NCBI GenBank assembly: GCA_013140495.1
Contig: JABFSR010000012.1
Coordinates: forward strand, 57,075-121,074
Source of the DNA: Verrucomicrobiota bacterium
GTDB taxonomy: Bacteria > Verrucomicrobiota > Verrucomicrobiia > Limisphaerales > JADLHS01
Direction: 5' to 3'
Length of the DNA stretch: 64,000 bases
In this document: piece after piece, positions 20,114 through 28,493 of the stretch
Layout of the letters: each line of letters starts with the position of its first letter
Numbering within the stretch: position 1 is the first letter of the stretch
Notes under the pieces: generated by a model
Told to the model about the DNA's origin: nothing
The model's database searches: none
Seen by the model: the letters and a program-made list of their open reading frames with translations, nothing else
Translations under genes and position numbers: made by a program

Positions 20114-20200
20114 GTTCAAGGTTGCATCGCGATTGATCGTCCGGGGTGGCACTGCTCCAACTTGAAACTCGGAACTTCGAACCCGGACCCCGGAACTTAT
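20091..20200. repeat. Imperfect inverted repeat of the 'gaactcggaact' type
   Basis: gagttccgagtttcgggttcc...gaaactcggaacttcgaacccggaccccggaactt; overlaps the nudix start. Confidence 0.6.
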
Positions 20201-21486
20201 CTTCCGACGCTCTTGTAAATCCAGCCGAGGCGTTCCATTTCCTGCGGATCAAAAAGATTTCGTCCGTCGAACATGATGGGAGCGCTCATGGCCTTGCGTG
20301 ACTTTTCGAGATCAAGTTTCTTAAACTCATCCCACTCGGTCGCTACCACGAGAGCATCGCAATCCTCAGCCACTGCATTCATGTCGTCCACATAGGTGAC
20401 GGTGGGCAGGATGGCTTTTGCCTTGTCCATGGCCTTGGGATCATGAACGCGCAACCTCGCTCCTTCCTTGAGCAGACGCTGGCAAAGTTCAATCGCCGGA
20501 GACATGCGCACGTCGTCTGTGTTCTGCTTGAATGCAAGGCCGAGCACCCCGATCTGCTTGTCTTTCAAAACCCAGAGCGTGTCGGTGATCTTTTTGACGA
20601 AGCGATCCATCTGCTGCGCGTTGATGCGCTGGACTTCCTTGAGCAGGGCAAAATCGTAGCCGCATTGCTCCGAGATTTTGATGAACGCGCTGAGGTCCTT
20701 CGGAAAACAACTGCCTCCGAAGCCGAGACTGGGATTCAGAAAACGGCGACCGATGCGTTCGTCCATGCCCATGCCCGTGGCGACCTCCTGCACGTTGGCG
20801 CCCGTGGCCTCGCAGACGACCGAGATCGCGTTGATGTAGGAAATCTTCAACGCGAGAAACGAATTGGACGCGTGCTTGATAAGCTCGGCGGAATTGATGT
20901 CGGTGACGATGATCGGCGCGTTGAAGGGCTCGTAGGTTTCCTTCATCGCAGCCACGGGCCGCTGTGAACGCACGCCCACCACGATGCGATCCGGGTTCAT
21001 CAAGTCTTCAACGGCAAATCCCTCGCGCAGGAATTCCGGATTGCTGACCACGTCAAATTCCACCCTGGCTTTGCAATAACGTTTGATGGTTTCGGCCACC
21101 TTGTCGCCGGTCTTCACCGGCACCGTGCTCTTGTCCACGATGATCTTGTAACTGTTCATCGCGGCGGCAATGTCGCGGGCCACACGCTCGATGAAACTCA
21201 AGTCCACCGAACCGTCAGGTTGCGGCGGCGTGGGAACGGCAATGAAAATGATGTCGGACTTCTCAACGCCCTCGGCGGTGCTCGCCGTGAAACATAGCCG
21301 CCCTGAAGCGACATTCTTTTTGACGAGTTCTTCGAGTCCGGGTTCGTAAATCGGAATACCGCCAGCCTGGAGCAGTTTTACCTTCTCGGCGTCGTTGTCC
21401 ACGCAGATGACATGATGACCGACCTCGGCGAAACACGTTCCCGTCACCAGTCCGACATAGCCCGTCCCGATGATCGTCAATTTCAT
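20197..21486 (-). CDS. UDP-glucose/GDP-mannose dehydrogenase family (UDP-glucose 6-dehydrogenase-like)
   Basis: MKLTIIGTGYVGLVTGTCFAEVGH, NPSLGFGGSCFPKDLSAF catalytic Cys, LGLAFKQNTDDVRMSPAIE. Confidence 0.95.
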   Translation of the reverse strand: MKLTIIGTGYVGLVTGTCFAEVGHHVICVDNDAEKVKLLQAGGIPIYEPGLEELVKKNVASGRLCFTASTAEGVEKSDIIFIAVPTPPQPDGSVDLSFIERVARDIAAAMNSYKIIVDKSTVPVKTGDKVAETIKRYCKARVEFDVVSNPEFLREGFAVEDLMNPDRIVVGVRSQRPVAAMKETYEPFNAPIIVTDINSAELIKHASNSFLALKISYINAISVVCEATGANVQEVATGMGMDERIGRRFLNPSLGFGGSCFPKDLSAFIKISEQCGYDFALLKEVQRINAQQMDRFVKKITDTLWVLKDKQIGVLGLAFKQNTDDVRMSPAIELCQRLLKEGARLRVHDPKAMDKAKAILPTVTYVDDMNAVAEDCDALVVATEWDEFKKLDLEKSRKAMSAPIMFDGRNLFDPQEMERLGWIYKSVGR

Positions 21487-21568
21487 GCTGATTAGACTGG
21501 TTTGACGAAACAAAGTCCGACGCGTCCGTTGAATTCCGCGACGAGTTGCTTCAAGAGACTCGATCTCA

Positions 21569-22300
21569 TCACTTGGCGGATGGACTGTTGGTTGAACTGA
21601 GAAGCTTCAATGGTGCGGCTGTGGGTGCTGCCACCGACACCGCCGGAGCAGGCATCTTGACGCGCAGTTCCATCGCCCTCATGGCTGCTTCCGAACCGAG
21701 CGGGTTGGCTCGGTCCTCTCGCAGTTCCATGTAGATGCCTTCGTAAAGTGAAAGCGCGTCACTCGCCTTGCCTTGAGCATTTAGAATGGATGCCTGACCG
21801 AATTTCGCCTGCGTTGCGGTGCTCGAGCCGGGACGTTCTGCGGTCTTGTATGCGGTGAGCGCCTGATCCAGTTTTCCCTGCGCGTGAAGGCTCGATGCCA
21901 CTCCGAGCAACGCCTGCGGACTAAATTGATGTCCAGGATACTCCTTCATGAAACGCTCAAACTGCGCCTGAGCCTCGGTGTATTTGCCCTGGGTGAACAG
22001 CGCGCCTGCCGCCAGCAACACCGCCTGCGCACCGGCCTGCGTGCCGGACTTTTCGCTCGCGACCTTCAACATGCCGTCCGGTACGGTCACGCGACCGTTG
22101 GCTTGAAACTCGGTCATCAACGCGCGGGCGAGAGCTTCGCCTGCGGCGACCTGTTTTTTATGTTGGGCATCAAGGTAAAAGAAGATGACGAACGTAGCCA
22201 CGATCACGACGACCCCGCCGGTGACCACGTTTTTCCGGTTCGCCTCGAACCAGGTAAAGAGCCGGTCGTTCAGCGACAACTGCAGTGTTTCTTGTTCCAT
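21569..22300 (-). CDS. Membrane-anchored tetratricopeptide-like protein (YfgM/TPR-type)
   Basis: N-terminal TM VVTGGVVVIVATFVIFFYLDAQ then TPR-like helices. Confidence 0.75.
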   Translation of the reverse strand: MEQETLQLSLNDRLFTWFEANRKNVVTGGVVVIVATFVIFFYLDAQHKKQVAAGEALARALMTEFQANGRVTVPDGMLKVASEKSGTQAGAQAVLLAAGALFTQGKYTEAQAQFERFMKEYPGHQFSPQALLGVASSLHAQGKLDQALTAYKTAERPGSSTATQAKFGQASILNAQGKASDALSLYEGIYMELREDRANPLGSEAAMRAMELRVKMPAPAVSVAAPTAAPLKLLSSTNSPSAK

Positions 22301-22388
22301 ATTTGAGCGGCGTATGGTTGATGCCGCACCCTCAAAACGCAAGCTTGAAAACAGGCTGCGAATGTTGGCTTCTTGGTCAGCAAGTCAA

Positions 22389-22769
22389 TTAGTGCAGCTT
22401 GCGGTAAAGACTGACTATTACGATCAACCCGAAGATCCCGACCAATGTGACGTACGGGAAATCCAAAAGCCACGGCAACGTAGCCAACACTGAATACCCG
22501 GATAGCCATCGCGACCGAAACCAATTCAACTCCCGTATTTGCCAAACGAAATAGATTGCCATCAAGTAAGAAACCGCAGAAATGGAGTAAAGCGGGGACA
22601 AGTAGGAGATATTCTCTGACATGATTGCGGACATGTCAGGTGACGGTTGAAGCTTCGCTGCTCGGAGTTCCTCATGCTTGGTTGTGGCAAGAAAATAAAC
22701 AGGAGTTGGAACAGCGAATAACAGGATACAACACAGTTTGAGAATGCTCGTTTTACGCCCGTTTCTCAT
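22389..22769 (-). CDS. Small multi-TM hypothetical membrane protein
   Basis: Several hydrophobic segments; start at MRNGRKTSILKLCC. Confidence 0.5.
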   Translation of the reverse strand: MRNGRKTSILKLCCILLFAVPTPVYFLATTKHEELRAAKLQPSPDMSAIMSENISYLSPLYSISAVSYLMAIYFVWQIRELNWFRSRWLSGYSVLATLPWLLDFPYVTLVGIFGLIVIVSLYRKLH

Positions 22770-22989
22770 GAAACATTCAATCATGTTGATGCAGGGTTGC
22801 GGTCACATTGATCAGTGGGCTCGTTCTACTCCCGTTGTGAATTGTTGTCAACATGCGTGAAGCCCGAGGTTGCCGTCAGTGGTCTGCTCCTTGATCTGAA
22901 AGCAAGAACCGCAAACAACCACTCACGACAATCAAACGCTGAATACCAAATAGCATCTCCTTCCAATCACACACATTCTGACACCCGTC

Positions 22990-23844
22990 TCAAACGTACA
23001 ACGCCGTCTTGAGATCGTGCATCAACATGCTGAAAAATGGGTATCGTTTGTCAGGGTTGGCTTCGATGCACTTGAGCACAATTTTCTCGAGACCCGGAGG
23101 AAGGTCGGGGTTCAATTGCCGCGGCGTCTTGAACTTGGTGCGGTTCGTCTGACAATTCAAAATCTCAGCCGAGGCATCGCCGGGAAACGGTTGCTCGTTC
23201 GTCAGCAATTCATACGCAGTCACGCCAAAGGCGAACACGTCCACGCGCTGGTCAATGGGTTGACCGGAGAGCTGTTCGGGCGACATGTAGTTCGGTGTGC
23301 CCGGATTCTTCTTGAGCTTGAAGGGCTCCTCGGGAATCTCCTGCGCGAGATCGAAGTCCACCAGTCGGACGCTGCCGTTGCGTGTCACGATGACGTTCTC
23401 GGGTTTGAAATCGAGGTGCATGAAACCGTTCTCGTGCATGTGCTCCAGCCCGGAAGCCATGTCCAAAATGATCTGCGCGACGTTTTCCAGGAGCACGGGA
23501 TCATGACGCGCAAGCAGTTCCTTCAGGTTGGCACCTTCCACGTAATCCATCGCGCAATAAAGCCGTCCGTCAATCTTGCCATGCTCGACGTAGCCAATGA
23601 TGCAGTTGTGATCGGGGATTTTCTGCATCACTTCGCAACCCTGGAGAAACCGTTTCTTGGAGAGTGAATCGGAAGTCAGTTGCGGATGGAGGCGGCGGAT
23701 TGCGAGACTCTTGTGCTTGGAATCCGTCGCGAGCCAGATCTCCGCCATGCCGCCGCTGTTGACGAGTTCCTGCAATTGAAAGCGACCAAACGGCCCCGGC
23801 TGCGAGGGTTTGTCGTCATTCGACTTCTTGAATAGACCGAACAC
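22990..23844 (-). CDS. Ser/Thr protein kinase-like protein with degenerate VAIK/HRD/DFG motifs
   Basis: NSGGMAEIWLA loop; LAIRRL; HLDFKPENV; VDFDLAQ; GTPNYMSPEQL. Confidence 0.9.
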   Translation of the reverse strand: MFGLFKKSNDDKPSQPGPFGRFQLQELVNSGGMAEIWLATDSKHKSLAIRRLHPQLTSDSLSKKRFLQGCEVMQKIPDHNCIIGYVEHGKIDGRLYCAMDYVEGANLKELLARHDPVLLENVAQIILDMASGLEHMHENGFMHLDFKPENVIVTRNGSVRLVDFDLAQEIPEEPFKLKKNPGTPNYMSPEQLSGQPIDQRVDVFAFGVTAYELLTNEQPFPGDASAEILNCQTNRTKFKTPRQLNPDLPPGLEKIVLKCIEANPDKRYPFFSMLMHDLKTALYV

Positions 23845-23895
23845 GTAAAAGGTTTAACACCAGTGTTAGCGAGTTTCCAGAATGAATTAAACGAA

Positions 23896-23993
23896 CGGAA
23901 CGCAGATCGCCGGGTCCGCGTGTTCCAAAACAGAATCAATCTTTGTCTGAAAACAAGCCGCAGGATTGCGCGGACTCAGCGGTCCGCGCTCCG
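23896..23993. repeat. REPIN-like inverted repeat, family A (cggagcgcggaccg...)
   Basis: cggaacgcagatcgccgggtccgcg ... gcgcggactcagcggtccgcgctccg arms. Confidence 0.7.
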
Positions 23994-23995
23994 TG

Positions 23996-25426
23996 CTACC
24001 CGTGGCAATAAACATCCCAGCCCAGATACTTGCTCAACGCCTCGCGTGTGCCAGCCGCCACACGGGTCGGGTTGACGGCGACATGATGTTCGAATCCGTT
24101 TTCGCAGATGTAACGCAGCAATTTCTGGAAATCGGGAATCTTCACCACACCGTAACCACCAAATGTCTTGAGCGGGTCATCCGTAAGTTCGCCCTCCCCG
24201 ATGTAGGCGCGCACCTTGCCAGCGGAATCGTCGGTGCTGACGCGCAGATACGTGAGCGGCGCCTTGGCCAGACGTCCCACCACCGTGCCGTAGGTGTTTT
24301 CCTTGCCAACAGTGCCCGCAATGATTTCCTGGAAGTCCATCACCGGAGCGTCCTCGCCGGACGTGACAAACAAATCCTTGGGCAGGTTTGAGCAATGGAA
24401 AATGACAGCCTTGTCCGGGTCTGTGCCGTAATTGTTGTTCCAATCCACCAGCGCGCTCGGCTTGCCGCTCGCCACGGCCATCGCATACATCGAAACGGTT
24501 CCCACCACATCCACCTCGCACGCGCTGCTCAGGCCCATGTTGCTCATCATGCTCATCAGCGTGCAGGGCACGACGCCGAAAAATTCCTCCATTGCCGTCC
24601 AACACTGGATCGCCGTGGCGTTGAGGCGCGTTTCCTTCATCCACTTGTCCACTGCCGCACCGAATTTCGCCATCTTCAGCAATGCGATGGGCGGAACGGA
24701 CTTCGCTGAAACATAACGCTGAATCTCCGCGAGCTTCTCGTTCACGACCTTGTCGCTGTCCTTCATCTTGTTGATCCAGCCGAACAGTTCGAACAGGTCG
24801 AGCGTCTCGACGCTGATGCCCGATTGTTCGAGAAGTTTTTCCGAGTAACGAACCGTGTTGAACGCCGTGGGCCGCGCGCCAAGTGCCCCGATGCGGAAAT
24901 TCTTCAAGCCTCGAACCACGCGGCAGGTGATCACGAAATCATGGAGATCGGCGGCGAACGTTCTCGTATCCGGGCCGTCCGTGTGCAGGCGCGTGAGCGT
25001 GTGCGGAATCGCGTATTGGCGAAGATTGTTGCAGACGGACATCTTGCCGCAGAAGGAATCGCGCCGGTCCTTGATGGTCATCGTTTTCGGATCGTCGTTG
25101 AACGCGTGGATGAGCACCGGCACCTTGAGTTCAGACCAACGAATGGCATTGGCCACGCCACGTTCGTCACCAAAGTTCGGCAGCGTGACGAGAATGCCGT
25201 CAATCTTGCCTGCGTTTGCCTTGAACAACTCGGCGCACTTCTGGGCGTCGCTCATGGATTCCACCGCGCCGAACTTGGTGGCAGCGGTGTCGAGAATCAC
25301 CGCGCCAATACCGAGTTTCTCCAGCGTGGCGAGAATCTGCCTGCGACCTGCATCGCAAAGGTGATCAGGAAAAAAGCCGCGATTGCCGACGATGATGCCG
25401 AGAGTGATCTGTGAATTCGTGCTCAT
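23996..25426 (-). CDS. L-fucose/L-arabinose isomerase-like protein
   Basis: Full-length ORF resembling the sugar isomerase fold (ILVTLPNFGDERGVANAIRW..., GALGARPTAFNTVRYSEKLLE). Confidence 0.75.
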   Translation of the reverse strand: MSTNSQITLGIIVGNRGFFPDHLCDAGRRQILATLEKLGIGAVILDTAATKFGAVESMSDAQKCAELFKANAGKIDGILVTLPNFGDERGVANAIRWSELKVPVLIHAFNDDPKTMTIKDRRDSFCGKMSVCNNLRQYAIPHTLTRLHTDGPDTRTFAADLHDFVITCRVVRGLKNFRIGALGARPTAFNTVRYSEKLLEQSGISVETLDLFELFGWINKMKDSDKVVNEKLAEIQRYVSAKSVPPIALLKMAKFGAAVDKWMKETRLNATAIQCWTAMEEFFGVVPCTLMSMMSNMGLSSACEVDVVGTVSMYAMAVASGKPSALVDWNNNYGTDPDKAVIFHCSNLPKDLFVTSGEDAPVMDFQEIIAGTVGKENTYGTVVGRLAKAPLTYLRVSTDDSAGKVRAYIGEGELTDDPLKTFGGYGVVKIPDFQKLLRYICENGFEHHVAVNPTRVAAGTREALSKYLGWDVYCHG

Positions 25427-25548
25427 GGTTGTTTGGTAAAATTGGTTTCTGCTCCACGGGAGCGAGGCGGATTGTTGCGATTTCCGAGACGAAGATCAAA
25501 TCACCTTTTTGGAATGGCCGAGTTCTGAGCGAAGCAATCGGGGGTGGG

Positions 25549-25641
25549 CCCGTCCTCGGGCGCAGCAACATTGGAAGAACGACCGGCGTCGAATTATCGC
25601 GTGCTCTACAAATGCTCACGCTGCTGCGCCCGAGGACAGGC
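25549..25641. repeat. REPIN-like inverted repeat, family C (gtcctcgggcgcagca)
   Basis: gtcctcgggcgcagca and its perfect complement tgctgcgcccgaggac flank a ~55 nt spacer. Confidence 0.75.
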
Positions 25642-25651
25642 ACACTCCGGC

Positions 25652-27376
25652 TCACACCGGACGCCAGTCCAGCACCTTCAACTGCACCGAGCGGCGTCCA
25701 TTGAACTCATTCACCTGCGGCGCGAAGGCGAGATCGAATTCACCCACCGGCAATGATCCCTGCCCCGCACGCCACCAGACGGCTTCGTGCGTTGTCTTTC
25801 CGTCCGTGATCCACATCTTGACGTGTTGCTTCTCATTACCCATGCGCATCAGCGGGCGGTTGTGCCGGACATTGCGCGCAAAGAATTGGAGCGCGGGATT
25901 CCCCTGCCCCGTCGGATTTAGGCGATCCAGCTCCGCAAGGGTGTCCAGCGAGACGTCGTGAAGCTTCACTTCGGCATCCAATCGCAACGGCGGTTGCAGT
26001 TGGTCCGGCCTGATCTCGCGCCGCGCGACTTCATTCAACCGCTTGCGAAATGCATCCAGATTATCCGGGTGGATCGTCAACCCGGCGGCCATTGCATGAC
26101 CGCCGTGACGCACGAGCAGGTCATTGCACTCGCGTAGCGCGGCTGCGAGATCAAACCCAACAATGCTGCGGCCCGAGCCGCGCCAGTTGTCGCTGTCACC
26201 GCCAAGGATGATCGTCGGACGGTAAAATTCATTGAGCACGCGGGAGGCGACGATGCCCACAACGCCGATGTGCCAGAGCAATTGACCCTCAACGATCACG
26301 AAATCCGTTTCCGGCTTGAACCGCGCACGCACCGCACCTACGATCTGGTCCGAAATGCCGCGCTCGATGCTTTGTCGCTCGCGATTCTGCGAATCGAGCA
26401 GTTGCGCCATGGGCATTGCGCCTTCGAGCGAGTTGGCGAGCAGAAGATTGAGCGCTGCCTCGGCGGTTTCGAGGCGGCCTGCGGCGTTAAGCCGGGGTGC
26501 GAGTTGAAAGCCGACTTCGTGCGCACGCATGTCCGCGTTTGTTCCGGAGACTTTCTTTAACGCGACCAACCCGGGCCGATCCGTGTTTTTCAGCCGCTCC
26601 ATTCCCACGGAAACAAAAATGCGATTCTCGCCTGTAAGCGGGACGAGGTCGGCAATGGTGCCCAGCGCGACGAGGTCAAGCAGCGGTTTCAGTTCAAACG
26701 CTGACGCACCGGGCAGGCCAAGTTCGCGGCCGCGTTTCACGAGTGCGTGTGCCAGCTTGAATGCGAGGCCGGCGGAGCAAAGCTCCTTGAAGTCCGGAGT
26801 CCGGAGTCCGGAGTCCGGAGTCATCTGCGGGTTGACGAGCGCCACGGCGGCGGGCGGCGGATTGGAAATCTGGTGATGATCCAGGACGATGACATCCACG
26901 CCACGTCCTTTGAGCCACGCAACGGTTTCAAACGCCGTTGAGCCGCAGTCCACGGCGAGCAGCAGCGTGGTTGGAAATTGGTTCAGGCAGTTCTCAACAC
27001 CGTCGCGCGTCAGGCCATACCCTTCCTCCATGCGACGAGGTAAAAAGCTGTGCACCGTCCATCCGATGGCACGGAGCACTTCGATGAGCAACGCGCTCGA
27101 GGTCACGCCGTCCACGTCGTAATCGCCAAAGATGACAACCGGTTCGGACCGTTCGCGAGCCGCGAGCAACCGCACCACTGCGGCTTCCATATTGGGAAGC
27201 AGAAAGGGATCGGCGAGCGATTTGAGTTTGGGATTGAGGAAGCGCTCAATGGCTTCGGCGTCACTAAGTCCGCGATTGACCAGGCACTGTGCGAGCAGGG
27301 GCGTGATGCCGAGCGTGGTGGAAAGTTTCTCCGTGAGCAACGGCTGCGGCGGTGCCGGCATCCAGCGATATTTCAT
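25652..27376 (-). CDS. recJ: Single-stranded-DNA-specific exonuclease RecJ
   Basis: VVIFGDYDVDGVTSSALLIEVLR, VLDHHQ, RHGGHAMAAGLTI. Confidence 0.96.
   Translation of the reverse strand: MKYRWMPAPPQPLLTEKLSTTLGITPLLAQCLVNRGLSDAEAIERFLNPKLKSLADPFLLPNMEAAVVRLLAARERSEPVVIFGDYDVDGVTSSALLIEVLRAIGWTVHSFLPRRMEEGYGLTRDGVENCLNQFPTTLLLAVDCGSTAFETVAWLKGRGVDVIVLDHHQISNPPPAAVALVNPQMTPDSGLRTPDFKELCSAGLAFKLAHALVKRGRELGLPGASAFELKPLLDLVALGTIADLVPLTGENRIFVSVGMERLKNTDRPGLVALKKVSGTNADMRAHEVGFQLAPRLNAAGRLETAEAALNLLLANSLEGAMPMAQLLDSQNRERQSIERGISDQIVGAVRARFKPETDFVIVEGQLLWHIGVVGIVASRVLNEFYRPTIILGGDSDNWRGSGRSIVGFDLAAALRECNDLLVRHGGHAMAAGLTIHPDNLDAFRKRLNEVARREIRPDQLQPPLRLDAEVKLHDVSLDTLAELDRLNPTGQGNPALQFFARNVRHNRPLMRMGNEKQHVKMWITDGKTTHEAVWWRAGQGSLPVGEFDLAFAPQVNEFNGRRSVQLKVLDWRPV
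26792..26822. repeat. Heptanucleotide tandem repeat (gtccgga)x4 plus gtc inside recJ
   Basis: Exact gtccggagtccggagtccggagtccggagtc read directly. Confidence 0.97.
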
Positions 27377-28374
27377 CGTTTGGCCTTGTCCGGCTGGCGG
27401 GCACTGCGTTTCTCACGGCGACCCGCCACCACGGATAGGGCGATTGAAGTAATGATGATCGCGCCCACGACGAGTAGCGAGACATTGCTGTTTATTTCCG
27501 CCTGAAACCATTTGTGAGGTCCGTCGCCGTGCGGCGCAATGAGCATCTTGACTCCGATGAACACGAGCACAAACGAGAGGCCGACCTTGAGGTAGCGGAA
27601 ATACTCGATCGCACCGGCCAGCACGAAATAAAGCGAGCGCAGACCGAGGATGGCAAAGACGTTTGACGTGAAAATGATGAACGGCTTGGTGGTGATGGCG
27701 AAAATGGCGGGTATGGAATCGAGCGCGAAAATCAGGTCGGTCGTTTCCACCATGAGAAGCACTAGGGCCAGCGGCGTCAAAAACAACCGTCCGCCTTCGC
27801 GCACGCTGAACCGCTGTCCATGAAGTTCGGAGGTGACCGGAAAGAACTTTTTGGCCGTGCGCAGAACCGGGTTCTTTTCCGGATGCACACCGTCGTCATC
27901 CACAAACAACATCTTAATGCCTGTGAACAGGAGAAACGCACCGAACAGGTAAAGCGTCCAGGAAAACTCCTTGATGATGGCTGCTCCCGCTGCAATCAAC
28001 GCACCCCGCATCACGAGCGCGCCTATGATGCCCCAGAAGAGAACGCGGTGCTGAAACTGCAACGGCACGCGGAAGTAGGCAAAGATGAGCGCGATGACGA
28101 AGACGTTGTCCATCGAGAGCGACAACTCGATGATGTAACCGGTGACGAATTCAACGGAGTCCTGCTTTTCCCATCCGCCGATGAGCGCCGGACCGATGAT
28201 CAGACCGAAGCAGAATGACACCGTCACCCACAGCGCGGTCCAGCCGAAGGCTTCCTTGAACTTGACGACGTGGGCCTGCCGGTGGAAGACGCCGAGATCA
28301 AGCGCGAGGAAGAACAGAACGCAGGCGATGAAACCGGCCCAGTGCCAAGCGGTGATTTCAATGATTCCAAGCAT
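27373..28374 (-). CDS. TerC/Alx-family membrane protein
   Basis: FIACVLFFLALDLGVFHR, ELSLSMDNVFVIALIFAYF, ALDSIPAIFAIT motifs; 4-bp overlap with recJ. Confidence 0.93.
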   Translation of the reverse strand: MLGIIEITAWHWAGFIACVLFFLALDLGVFHRQAHVVKFKEAFGWTALWVTVSFCFGLIIGPALIGGWEKQDSVEFVTGYIIELSLSMDNVFVIALIFAYFRVPLQFQHRVLFWGIIGALVMRGALIAAGAAIIKEFSWTLYLFGAFLLFTGIKMLFVDDDGVHPEKNPVLRTAKKFFPVTSELHGQRFSVREGGRLFLTPLALVLLMVETTDLIFALDSIPAIFAITTKPFIIFTSNVFAILGLRSLYFVLAGAIEYFRYLKVGLSFVLVFIGVKMLIAPHGDGPHKWFQAEINSNVSLLVVGAIIITSIALSVVAGRREKRSARQPDKAKR

Positions 28375-28411
28375 GGGTCAGGACGCTGTGAGCACACCGC
28401 AGTTCTCAATC

Positions 28412-28465
28412 ATAATCTTTTTCTTGATCTTGATCCCCGGCAACCGGGGATTAAGCAAAAGATTA
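28412..28465. repeat. Extended imperfect hairpin between secDF and terC-like gene
   Basis: Core tccccgg-caa-ccgggga extended by aatcttttt / aaaagatt arms. Confidence 0.55.
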
Positions 28466-28493
28466 AGAGCAGGATTTGGAACGGAAAGGCAAA

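Noticed and set aside
28375-28493. yybP-ykoY (Mn) riboswitch upstream of the TerC-like gene
   Set aside because: Looked for the conserved internal-loop motifs and did not see them; only a GC hairpin is present
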